The notes: a model not told the origin generated them from the letters alone. A stretch of DNA of 15,774 bases from Desulfovibrionaceae bacterium UBA930 (GCA_002293605.1 DBDO01000110.1:1-15774); one strand, 5' to 3'; positions 6,075 to 12,501 are shown, counted from the first letter of the stretch. Made by a program: numbers and translations.

Positions 6075-7434
6075 ATGAGCCGCAAAGACTACTACTCGTG
6101 GGTTCCAACCACGCTTGAGGGGCTGTCCGCCAAAGACGCCCCTCTTCTTTTTGATATTGAAACGGATGGCCTCTTGCCAAGCCTCACACGGCTGCACTCC
6201 CTGGTCATCCATAACCCGGTCAGCGGCGAGACCCTAAGCGCCCACCATGAAACACTCCCCGAAGCCTTAGAGCTTCTGGCACATGCCCCGGTCATTGTCG
6301 GCCACAACATTATCTGCTTTGACATCCCGGCGCTTCGTAAGCTGTATCCGGGCTGGAAGCCCAAAGGCCATGTCTTTGACACCCTCAACGCCGCCCGGCT
6401 CATATGGCCGGAGATAAAGCTGAACGACTTCTCGGCGCTTCGGCGCAACAGCAATCCGCTCTTCCCCAAAAAACTCATAGGGCTGCACAGCCTCAAGGCC
6501 TGGGGCTACCGTCTCGGGGTGTACAAGGGAACATTCGGGGAAACAACGGACTGGTCCGAGTGGACGCCCGAGATGCAAAGCTACTGCGAACAGGATGTTG
6601 TCGTCACCACAGCCCTGCTCTCTCATATCCTCAAACAGCAATACAACCAGGAAGCTCTCGCTCTGGAAATGGCCTTTCAGGAGGTCATTGCCAAGCAGGA
6701 GGCGCACGGCTTTCCCTTTAATACCAAAAAGGCGGAAGAACTCTACGCCACGCTTGCGGCCCAAAGGGAGGAAATCAATCAGGAGTTCCAGAAAACCTTC
6801 CCGCCAAAGCGTGTGGAAGAGGTCTTCATTCCCAAGGTCAACGACAAAACACGCGGCTATGTGAAGGGTGTTCCCTTCATTAAAGAGCGGCAAGAGGTTT
6901 TCAACCCCAACAGCAACTTCCATGTCTCCGCCCGACTGCGGGACAAGTACGGATGGATTCCAGCCGTGTTCACCCCCACGGGTGAACCTATGCTGGACGA
7001 AGAAACCCTGGCCTCACTGCCCTACCCGGAGGCAAAGCGCCTCTCGGAGTATCGGGAAATCAACAAGATCATCGCCATGCTGGCTGAAGGCAAGGCCGGA
7101 TGGCTCAAACTCGTCAAGCCGGATGGGAGAATCTATGGACGCGTCACGACAAATGGAGCGGTTACGGGACGCTGCACACACTCTCGCCCTAACCTTGGAC
7201 AAGTGCCTCGCAGAGGAAACCTGGGAAAACAGTGTCGGGAACTCTTCGAAGCTCCAGAGGGTTTTGTTCTCGTGGGTGCTGATGCATCAGGTCTCGAACT
7301 TAGAGTCTTTGGACACTTTCTTGCGAGATACGATGCCGGGCGATACGCGCGTGAAGTGGTGGAAGGCGATATTCATACCGCGAACCAAAAGGCCGCAGGG
7401 CTGAAAACCCGCGATGACGCGAAAACCTTCATCT
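6075..7434 (+). CDS. DNA polymerase (T7 gp5-like, family A), exon 1
   Basis: N-terminal 453 residues plus the first base of codon 454. Exon 1 carries the proofreading exonuclease: LLFDIETDG (Asp27, Glu29), VGHNIICFDIPAL (Asn78, Asp83) and YCEQD (Tyr170, Asp174). It also carries the start of the polymerase domain: NGAVTGRCTHSRPNLGQVP (about 360-378), motif A GADASGLELR (401-410) and the beginning of O-helix motif B, TRDDAKTFI. ATG 6075 follows TTAGGAGG, 7 bases after the helicase stop; the frame is open further upstream but has no better start. The thumb segment where T7 carries its roughly 75-residue thioredoxin-binding loop is only about 36 residues here. Without splicing the frame stops at TGA 7443-7445. 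The joined exons give 621 residues (T7: 704). Confidence 0.93.
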
Positions 7435-7532
7435 CAAAGGGATGACCTGGGAGAAATCCCTTGATTAAAACTGTGTGAACTCAGGGAAACTCTCTCCGAG
7501 ACAATCCTGAACCAAGCTCATAGCGTATTGCT

Positions 7533-7557
7533 GCCTCCGTTAGGAGGCTTTCTTTTT
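7533..7557 (+). terminator. Terminator-like hairpin that also covers the intron endonuclease RBS
   Basis: GCCTCC (7533-7538) pairs perfectly with GGAGGC (7543-7548) across the tetraloop GTTA, followed by TTTCTTTTT. This has the form of a short intrinsic terminator. The 3' arm is also the Shine-Dalgarno AGGAGG (7542-7547) of the endonuclease gene starting at TTG 7556. Folding would hide the ribosome binding site or stop transcription inside the intron. Which effect operates is not known. Confidence 0.6.
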
Positions 7558-7999
7558 GTATAAAAACGGAAACTCAGCTCAATCAGAACAAACTGCTTCT
7601 CCAGATAAATATCCACAAGGGTTTTTTAAAGAAAAGCCGTGCCGTATTTGCGGTACGTTATTCTCTCATCGCGCCCCATCACATCTCCATTGTTCCCAGG
7701 CATGTGCCGATGATGCTTATACCAGCCGTTATCTTCAGCGTGCGTATGGCATAACTACACAGGACTACAGGTGTATTCACACGGAACAGAATGGGAAGTG
7801 TGCAATTTGCGGAGGCGAGGGCTTTGTTATGAACACAGAACGTCACAAGGCCAAGCTCGTTGTAGACCATGATCATGCTACCGGACAAATCCGTGGACTT
7901 CTTTGTCATAACTGCAATCGGGCGCTCGGTCTTTTTCACGACAACACTGAGACTCTGGAAGCAGCAATACGCTATTTGAAGGTGCAACGACTATCCTGA
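7556..7999 (+). CDS. Intron-encoded HNH-type (endonuclease VII family) homing endonuclease
   Basis: 147 residues, encoded between the P6 strands of the intron. The C-terminal half matches the recombination endonuclease VII fold: Cys82-x2-Cys85 (NGKCAICGG), LVVDHDHATGQIRGLLCHNCNRALGLF with His105/Asp106/His107 of the His-Me core, and the second zinc pair Cys117-x2-Cys120, ending in the helix ETLEAAIRYLK. A second zinc knuckle precedes it: Cys29-x2-Cys32 and Cys46-x3-Cys50. The start is TTG 7556, with AGGAGG at 7542-7547; an in-frame TAG at 7541 rules out anything longer. The stop TGA (7997-7999) lies just past the P7 strand, so the last codons double as ribozyme core. Base composition is clearly more AT-rich than the phage backbone. 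Expected role: cut intronless polymerase alleles to drive homing. Confidence 0.88.
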   Translation: MYKNGNSAQSEQTASPDKYPQGFFKEKPCRICGTLFSHRAPSHLHCSQACADDAYTSRYLQRAYGITTQDYRCIHTEQNGKCAICGGEGFVMNTERHKAKLVVDHDHATGQIRGLLCHNCNRALGLFHDNTETLEAAIRYLKVQRLS

Positions 8000-8132
8000 A
8001 AGGGAGTAGGGCCAAGCGGCCCGAAGCGCACAGCCCCTCTGAGAGGGTGAAGATATAGTCTGGACTTACTGGCGACAGTAAGCAGCGCGTCATGGCGCGG
8101 GCAGGGAGTAGCGCCCCCTGCCGAACACAACG

Positions 8133-8638
8133 ATGCTTTTCTCTATGGCGCTGGCCCTGTGCTGCTCGGGGCGCTTCTGGTTCCCGATGGAACCGAGGCG
8201 CAGAAAAAGCGGGCCGGGCTTGCCATGCGCAAACGCTTTCTCACTAAGACCCCGGCCATCAAACAACTCATGACCGGCATAAGCGCCGCGCTGGAACGCC
8301 GCCCCTGGCTCAAAGGCATTGACGGGCGGCGGCTGCATGTTCGCAGCAAGCACAGCGCCCTTAATCTCATATTCCAAAGCGCGGGCGCACTCTTGGTCAA
8401 GCTGGCTACGGTTCTCTGGCACAAAAAGCTGGAAGAACGCGGGTGGGTCCACGGTGTGGACTACGCCCAGGTCGCCCATGTTCACGATGAAGTCCAGGCC
8501 ATAGCCCGCCCGGAGATTGCGGATGAGGTCGGCAAGCTCTTTGTGGAGGCGATTGACGAGGCCGGAAGACACTTCGGCTTTCGCGTCACCATGACGGGCG
8601 AATACAAAACCGGAACAAACTGGAAAGAAACACACTAA
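8133..8638 (+). CDS. DNA polymerase (T7 gp5-like), exon 2
   Basis: C-terminal 168 residues, beginning with the last two bases of the Tyr454 codon (T|AT). It starts AFLYGAG, completing the O-helix. It continues FLTKTPAIKQLM (T7 FLENTPAIAAL), WLKGIDGRRLHVRSKHSALN (T7 WIKGLDGRKVHVRSPHAALN), LIFQSAGALLVKL, and motif C VAHVHDEVQ with the catalytic Asp-Glu, and ends GTNWKETH (T7 GPNWAICH). The fingers/palm insert between TPAI and WLKG is shorter than in T7. The stretch upstream of the first GTG (8159) has no start codon or ribosome binding site, so this part is expressed only after splicing. The stop is 17 bases before the second antirepressor gene. Confidence 0.93.
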
Positions 8639-8655
8639 CATACAGGAGAAAGAAC

Positions 8656-9417
8656 ATGTCCGCACAGCTCCAGATTTTTGAGCATCAGCAGTTCGGCAGC
8701 ATTCGAATGATTCAGGATGAGAACACGGGCGAGCCGTGGTTTGTGGCGAAGGATGTGGCGAGTGTTTTGGGGTACAGCAATGCGCCTCAAACAGTTGCTG
8801 ACCATTGTAAACATGCGAAAATACTTAAAAGTATCGATTCGATATGTTCGAATATCCCTGCGCGGGGACTTACCATCATCCCTGAATCCGACATGTATCG
8901 CCTCATCATCCGCTCCAAGCTTCCCGCCGCCGAGAAGTTTGAAGCCTGGGTCATGGAAGAAGTCCTCCCGGCCATCCGCAAAAGCGGCGGCTACGTCACG
9001 GCCTCCCCGGAAGACAGCCCGGAAATCATCATGGCCCGCGCCCTCTTTGTGGCAAAGGACGCCATTGACCGGCTCAAGGGTGAACTTGCTGAAGCCGCGC
9101 CCAAGGCAGCCCTGGTTGACGCAGCCTTTGCCGGGCAGGACAGGCAGCCCATGCGCCTGACCGAGGTGGCGCGGAAGCTGGACGGCGTGAACACTATGAC
9201 GCTGAAACGGGATTTGTGCGAGGCGCTGGTGTTTTACCGCGCTGCCGGACAGTACCGGGTGTACGCCCGATATCGTGATTCTCATTTTGTGGAAAAATTC
9301 AACCCCTACTCCGGCAAGCAGGATATCTACGCCACGGACAAAGGCGCGGCTCTCATCGCCCGGCTGTTCCGTGATGGCGTCCTGACGATGAAGGCCGGAT
9401 ACAAGGAGACGCACTGA
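8656..9417 (+). CDS. BRO-N / KilA-C domain phage antirepressor (copy B)
   Basis: 253 residues; ATG 8656 follows ACAGGAGAAAGAAC, a good ribosome binding site. BRO-N spans about residues 5-112 (FGSIRMIQDENTGEPWFVAKDVASVLGY to PAIRKSGGY) and a KilA-C-type domain about 150-248 (MRLTEVARKLDGVNTMTLKRDL, YRVYARY, IYATDKGAALIARLFRDGVLTMK). It is a paralog of 824-1639: the N-terminal strand and C-terminal domain align well, but residues about 41-95 are unrelated-looking and more AT-rich (8761-8870). The DNA 8715-8760 matches 913-958 at 45 of 46 positions. It takes the place of T7's 5.x genes between polymerase and exonuclease. Its stop overlaps the next ATG (TGATG). Confidence 0.9.
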   Translation: MSAQLQIFEHQQFGSIRMIQDENTGEPWFVAKDVASVLGYSNAPQTVADHCKHAKILKSIDSICSNIPARGLTIIPESDMYRLIIRSKLPAAEKFEAWVMEEVLPAIRKSGGYVTASPEDSPEIIMARALFVAKDAIDRLKGELAEAAPKAALVDAAFAGQDRQPMRLTEVARKLDGVNTMTLKRDLCEALVFYRAAGQYRVYARYRDSHFVEKFNPYSGKQDIYATDKGAALIARLFRDGVLTMKAGYKETH

Positions 9418-9653
9418 TGTCATTTACTTACGTTGTTTGGCCTGTTGACGGCATAGATGTGGACTTTATCTACCCCTACTGGACCAAGGACTACGCAGAA
9501 GCCCTGGAAGCCGCGCAGGATGCGGCGGAGGATTACGATAAGACTTTCGTTGTTTTGCAGCGTATCGCCACCATCGAAGCGCCGGGGGACACCATACCCA
9601 TGCACGACTACAACGGCGTCACCCCCGGCGTTGATTTTCCCGTAACCCTGTAG
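9417..9653 (+). CDS. Small acidic hypothetical protein (78 aa)
   Basis: Not recognised. ATG 9417 overlaps the antirepressor stop by one base and has AAGGAG inside the end of that gene. The protein is acidic and aromatic-rich (WPVDGIDVDFIYPYWTKDY), has one helix (AEALEAAQDAAEDYDKTF) and ends in a short beta-like stretch (VLQRIATIEAP). The charge and size resemble small phage decoy or inhibitor proteins such as T7 gp5.x products, but this is only a resemblance. It is followed 8 bases later by another small gene. Confidence 0.75.
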   Translation: MSFTYVVWPVDGIDVDFIYPYWTKDYAEALEAAQDAAEDYDKTFVVLQRIATIEAPGDTIPMHDYNGVTPGVDFPVTL

Positions 9654-9661
9654 GTGGACTC

Positions 9662-9850
9662 ATGATACTGAAACGGAAAATACCCGAAGAAATCTTCATT
9701 CTTAGCTTTCCCGAGCCTGACGAAGGTTACACCCTAGCCGGGCAATCCCCCTACTATGACCGTGCTGTCGCCGAACACGCCGCCAGGCAGCGTGGCGGCG
9801 GCCTGAAAGTGGTCGGCTATCATCTCGTAAAAACTGTGGAGATTCATTGA
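9662..9850 (+). CDS. Small hypothetical protein (62 aa)
   Basis: Not recognised. ATG 9662 follows GTAGGTGGACTC, a weak Shine-Dalgarno, 8 bases after the preceding stop. The protein starts MILKRKIPEEIFILSFPEPD, has a helical Arg/Ala middle (YYDRAVAEHAARQRGGG) and ends LKVVGYHLVKTVEIH. It looks like a compact alpha/beta protein with no metal-binding or membrane motif. Its TGA (9848-9850) overlaps the ATG of the kinase gene, indicating coupled translation. Confidence 0.7.
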   Translation: MILKRKIPEEIFILSFPEPDEGYTLAGQSPYYDRAVAEHAARQRGGGLKVVGYHLVKTVEIH

Positions 9851-10347
9851 TGCAGACGCACCAACACAAACCCGACCTCATTCTTCTGCTCGGGCTTCCC
9901 GGCGCTGGCAAGAGTACCTTTGTACAGACGTTCATACCGCCTGAGAGCTTCCCCCACACCCGGCTGATCATCACCATGGACGCTATACGCCTCGCGTATG
10001 GGCATGTCTATCAGGAAGACCTGGAAGATGCTGTGCATCATCTGGCATACAATATGACCTCTGATGCCCTGGAGTTGGGCCATACAGTTATTATTGACGA
10101 ATCCATAACACGCACGGAAGTCGCTCTGGCCTTTGCAGAGATAGCCCATAGGAACGGCGTGAAAATGAACATGCTGGAGCTGGACACCCCTGTGGAGCTT
10201 TGCTTCTCCAGGCGGGAAAAGACAGGCTTTCCTCCTGCCGAGTTCAATAAAAAACAGCGCGAGTGGGCAGCAAACCGTGCGGCCATCATCGCACTGGCGG
10301 ATGTGCATAGAGTGCACAGGGGGGTACACCCTGCCAACGCACACTAA
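9850..10347 (+). CDS. P-loop kinase, polynucleotide kinase / AAA_33-like
   Basis: 165 residues. Walker A GLPGAGKST is at residues 15-23, followed by IITMDAIRLAYG (Asp44, Arg47), the acceptor-side acid and arginine typical of the 5'-kinase domain of T4 polynucleotide kinase and zeta-like kinases. It continues with HTVIIDESITRTEVALAFAEIAHRNG (Walker B/strand-helix) and a lid-like ELCFSRREKTGFPPAEF. The substrate could be a 5'-OH polynucleotide, a nucleotide or a small molecule; sequence alone does not decide. ATG 9850 is chosen over the TTG 9847 next to it because it overlaps the preceding stop as TGATG-type coupling and follows GTGGAG. Its 3' end overlaps the exonuclease frame by about 47 bases. 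Confidence 0.82.
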   Translation: MQTHQHKPDLILLLGLPGAGKSTFVQTFIPPESFPHTRLIITMDAIRLAYGHVYQEDLEDAVHHLAYNMTSDALELGHTVIIDESITRTEVALAFAEIAHRNGVKMNMLELDTPVELCFSRREKTGFPPAEFNKKQREWAANRAAIIALADVHRVHRGVHPANAH

Positions 10348-11107
10348 GACTCCCCCCTTCCTCCTCATAGACGGCGATGTGATAGCCCACAGGGCGGCAA
10401 GCGCCGTCAACAGGAGCTACAGCTTTGACGGCGACAACTACATTGCAGCCGGTTCGCTGGAAGAGGCCAAGGTCATCATTGAAGATACCCTGGCCTCTCT
10501 GCTTTCCGGCTTCAAAACGAAACACTATCGCATCGCCATGACCGATTCTGTGAACTGGCGGCACACGGTGTTCCCAAAGTACAAGGCAAACCGCAAAGGC
10601 AAGGAGAGGCCGGTCTGCCTTCGGGAGGCAAGAGCCTACCTTGCAGCGAACCACCCCTCCATGCAGCGCCCGACCCTGGAAGCTGACGACATTCTGGGCA
10701 TTCTGGCGACCAGCACAAAAATCATCCAGCATCCAGGCGAGAAGATCATTGTGTCCGTGGATAAGGACATGAAGGGCATTCCCGGCCTGTTCTACGACAT
10801 GGGCGCGAAGGAAGTCTATGAGACAAGCGAGGCCGAGGCAGACCGCTTCCATATGTACCAAACGCTCATAGGCGATACCGCAGACGGCTACCCCGGCTGT
10901 CCGAAGGTCGGGCCAGTCAAGGCCGAGCGCATTCTGGAACAGGGCGGCAGCTATGCAGAGTGGTGGCCGCTTGTCGTAGCGGCTTATGAAAAGGCCGGGC
11001 AGGGTGAAGATGAAGCTCTGGCGCAGGTCAGAGTGTCCCGCATCTGCCGGGTTACGGATTATGACTTTATAAAAAAGGAAGTGATATTATGGACGCCCCC
11101 GCAATAG
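10301..11107 (+). CDS. 5'-3' exonuclease, T7 gp6-like (FEN/PIN fold)
   Basis: 268 residues from ATG 10301 (T7 gp6: 300). In T7 it degrades host DNA, removes primers and aids recombination. The acidic metal-binding set is visible: LLIDGD (Asp24, Asp26), TDSVNWR (Asp82), LEADD (Glu127, Asp129, Asp130), SVDKDMKGIPG (Asp154, Asp156), then GDTADGYPGCPKVGPVKAERIL (Asp192, Asp195), the helix-3-turn-helix that holds the DNA backbone. The TDSVNWR..YKANRK and RICRVTDYDFIKKEVILWTP blocks match T7 closely. The start is uncertain: 10301 has only a weak Shine-Dalgarno and overlaps the kinase gene, while a better AGGGGGG (10318-10324) precedes only a CTG (10331). The first conserved residues begin after both. 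The end overlaps the next gene by 19 bases. Confidence 0.92.
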   Translation: MCIECTGGYTLPTHTKTPPFLLIDGDVIAHRAASAVNRSYSFDGDNYIAAGSLEEAKVIIEDTLASLLSGFKTKHYRIAMTDSVNWRHTVFPKYKANRKGKERPVCLREARAYLAANHPSMQRPTLEADDILGILATSTKIIQHPGEKIIVSVDKDMKGIPGLFYDMGAKEVYETSEAEADRFHMYQTLIGDTADGYPGCPKVGPVKAERILEQGGSYAEWWPLVVAAYEKAGQGEDEALAQVRVSRICRVTDYDFIKKEVILWTPPQ

Positions 11108-11541
11108 AGAAATCCTGCGCCACCTGCTTTTATCGCAGTTTCTCTCCTTCCACGCATCCTTGTAGGGCCTGCTCCCACCACTCTGACTGGAAAGCGCAGG
11201 ACGCCCCCACAGCAGCAATAAAACACGACTCCGGCAAAGCCCGCCACTCGCTCATCCCCTTTGAGGTGCTGGACGGCCTCGCCCGCCTCTACACCAAGGG
11301 GGCTGAGAAATACGAGGCCCGCAATTGGGAAAAGGGCATGGAGTGGTCCCGCCTGTATGACGCCCTGCAACGCCACGTCCTGGCGTGGTTCGATGGGCAG
11401 GACCACTGCCCCGAAGACGGCCAGCACCATCTGCTGTCCGTGCTGTGGTGCGCCGCCGCGCTCTATACCTATCAGGCACGTGCAGTGGGCACAGACGACA
11501 GGCCGCCCCGCTGTCCCGGCTCATGCCATCCCAAACTCTGA
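11089..11541 (+). CDS. DUF5664-type dATP/dGTP diphosphohydrolase-like protein with N-terminal zinc finger
   Basis: 150 residues; ATG 11089 with AAGGAAGTGA upstream, inside the end of the exonuclease gene. The N-terminus has a four-cysteine knuckle, Cys10-x2-Cys13 and Cys25-x2-Cys28. Residues about 44-130 (KHDSGKARHSLIPFEVLDGLARLYTKGAEKY, NWEKGMEWSRLYDALQRHVLAW, GQDHCPEDGQHHLLSVLWCAAALYTY) fit the phage family annotated as dATP/dGTP diphosphohydrolase N-terminal domain (DUF5664), an all-helical fold with conserved His and acidic residues. The reaction is known only for a few family members, some from phages with 2-aminoadenine DNA, so substrate is inferred. No PurZ-like gene is in the window. 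It closes the replication block before a 163-base gap. Confidence 0.8.
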   Translation: MDAPAIEKSCATCFYRSFSPSTHPCRACSHHSDWKAQDAPTAAIKHDSGKARHSLIPFEVLDGLARLYTKGAEKYEARNWEKGMEWSRLYDALQRHVLAWFDGQDHCPEDGQHHLLSVLWCAAALYTYQARAVGTDDRPPRCPGSCHPKL

Positions 11542-11639
11542 CACAGTCCGCGCTTCCCCATTCCCAAGGCGAGAGACATATGACAGCGGCACGGCGCGGA
11601 AGATGTTGTCGCCGAGTCTCTTGCGGCCCTTCTGGCGAA

Positions 11640-11655
11640 TCGGGGCCACTAAAGA
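11640..11655 (+). promoter_or_regulatory. Putative phage RNA polymerase promoter, copy 2
   Basis: TCGGGGCCACTAAAGA is the second copy of the motif at 773-788. Its CACTAAAG core equals the -7 to +1 part of the T3 promoter, and GAGGGA follows, like the purine-rich T3/T7 start. It lies about 50 bases before the first morphogenesis gene (ATG 11705, preceded by TAGGAGG). The rest of the 11542-11704 gap holds no convincing gene. Confidence 0.55.
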
Positions 11656-11704
11656 GGGAACGCCCCCCGGTTCATACCCTATAGTGTAGGAGGAAAAGAA
11701 ACAC

Positions 11705-11950
11705 ATGCCTGATACTTCATACGGAATAGACTTGCCCTATATCCCTGACGATTTGCTGGAGGCCCTGAACAGACAATACCCCGAGCGCTGCCCGGATATA
11801 GGCGACAGCGACAGGTCCATCTGGCTCAAGGCTGGCGCAAGGCAGGTTGTGAATTACCTGCTGGACCAGCGCCGCCGCCAGAAAGAAGCAGCCCTGCGAA
11901 ATTCCGGTCTGGACAGCCTGTACATGGAAGAAGAAGGGGATGTGGCATGA
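11705..11950 (+). CDS. Small conserved-looking phage protein upstream of structural genes (81 aa)
   Basis: 81 residues, first gene of the structural block, with a strong Shine-Dalgarno (TAGGAGG at 11687-11693). The N-terminal half (IDLPYIPDDLLEALNRQYPERCPDIGDSDRSIWLKAGARQVVNYLLDQRRRQ) has the look of small phage proteins found just before connector genes, with a 'P-E-R-x-P' turn and an aromatic/basic helix; I cannot name a T7 counterpart. The C-terminus is acidic (YMEEEGDVA). It overlaps the next gene by 4 bases (ATGA). It may be an assembly or regulatory factor; the function is not shown by sequence. Confidence 0.75.
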   Translation: MPDTSYGIDLPYIPDDLLEALNRQYPERCPDIGDSDRSIWLKAGARQVVNYLLDQRRRQKEAALRNSGLDSLYMEEEGDVA

Positions 11951-12501
11951 GCTACACCCCCTTTTTTACGGTGCGCTGCACCAAGGCCTTTGACGAGCGG
12001 GTTCGTCTGACGCAAGACCACCTTGCCGACATCTGGCTCACCATTGAAGCCCAAGGACGCCGGAAACACCTATTCTATGACGGCAATATAACCAGCCTTG
12101 GCGCATATATCGACTTCATGGAAGACTGCGCGGTGTATGCCTATGGGGTGTACGATCACAACGATACGCTCCTGACGACTTACTTTGTCAACAACTTTAT
12201 CGGCCATGCAGCCATGATACATTTTTGCTTCACGGATGCAGGCCTTCCCGTGCGTAAGGCAGTCGGCATAGATAGCTGTAATTTCCTTTTACGCAACGGC
12301 GAACTGTCCGCCCTTATCGGCATCACGCCACAGCCTTTTCGCCACGCATGGCGCTTCGCGCTGGATGTCGGCTTTGAGCAAAAGGCCATTCTTCCCCGCG
12401 CCTGTAGGCTCACCACTGCCAGCAGGCGCATTGCAATGGCAGACGCGGTTGTGACGCTCTGCACCCCGGAAACACTCAAACCTTTCACACTGGAGGCATA
12501 G
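11947..12501 (+). CDS. Possible GNAT-fold phage virion or accessory protein (184 aa)
   Basis: 184 residues, ATG coupled to the preceding stop. Order of elements: HLADIWLTIEAQGR, a strand region CAVYAYGVYDHNDTLLTTYFV, AAMIHFCFTDAGL, a helix, then GITPQPFRHAWRFALDVGFEQKAILPRACR. The last part resembles the beta4-alpha4 end of GNAT-like phage proteins (compare T7 gp13 and gp7, which also end with 'N-x-x-x-x-FL-x-x-x-G'). No clear acetyl-CoA pyrophosphate loop (Q/RxxGxG/A) is seen, so catalysis is doubtful and a structural role is as likely. It is followed directly by a gp7.3-like gene. The fold call is tentative. Confidence 0.6.
   Translation: MSYTPFFTVRCTKAFDERVRLTQDHLADIWLTIEAQGRRKHLFYDGNITSLGAYIDFMEDCAVYAYGVYDHNDTLLTTYFVNNFIGHAAMIHFCFTDAGLPVRKAVGIDSCNFLLRNGELSALIGITPQPFRHAWRFALDVGFEQKAILPRACRLTTASRRIAMADAVVTLCTPETLKPFTLEA

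Larger units (their letters stand above)
7435..8132 (+). ncRNA. Group I intron (subgroup IA2-like) in the DNA polymerase gene
   Basis: A 698-base self-splicing-type intron. P1: exon bases 7429-7434 plus 7435 pair with 7439-7445 around loop AAA, with the required U-G pair at the 5' splice site (7434-7440). P2: 7449-7452/7457-7460 with a GAAA loop. P3: 7471-7477/8027-8033, 7 pairs. P4: 7481-7485/7506-7510. P5: 7491-7494/7498-7501. P7: GACTA 7989-7993 with TAGTC 8056-8060. P7.2: 8009-8013/8018-8022, and a small P7.1 just before it; these two define IA introns. P8: 8035-8039/8043-8047. P9: 8065-8071/8076-8082 with a GCGA loop. The intron ends in G (8132), and AAGATATAGTCTG is the classic S element. 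Joining 7434 to 8133 restores AKTFIYAFLYGAG, matching T7 AKTFIYGFLYGAG. The P6 region holds the endonuclease gene. P10 is not obvious. Confidence 0.93.

Noticed and set aside
10334..10348. CACTAAGAC at 10338 and at 8231, similar to the promoter core
   Set aside because: Both lie in or at the end of coding sequence, lack TCGGGRC upstream and differ inside the core (CACTAAGA instead of CACTRAAG).
11580..11684. 34-residue frame beginning MTAARRGRCC in the 11542-11704 gap
   Set aside because: Arg/Cys/Pro-rich out-of-frame composition and no family likeness; kept only as a possible frameshifted remnant in the findings.
11677..11686. Minus-strand CACTATAGGG, identical to the core of the T7 promoter
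   Set aside because: Only the 10-base core matches; the -17 to -8 specificity part does not. It points antisense to all genes, is a single copy, and differs from the repeated TCGGGRCCACTRAAGA motif of this phage.
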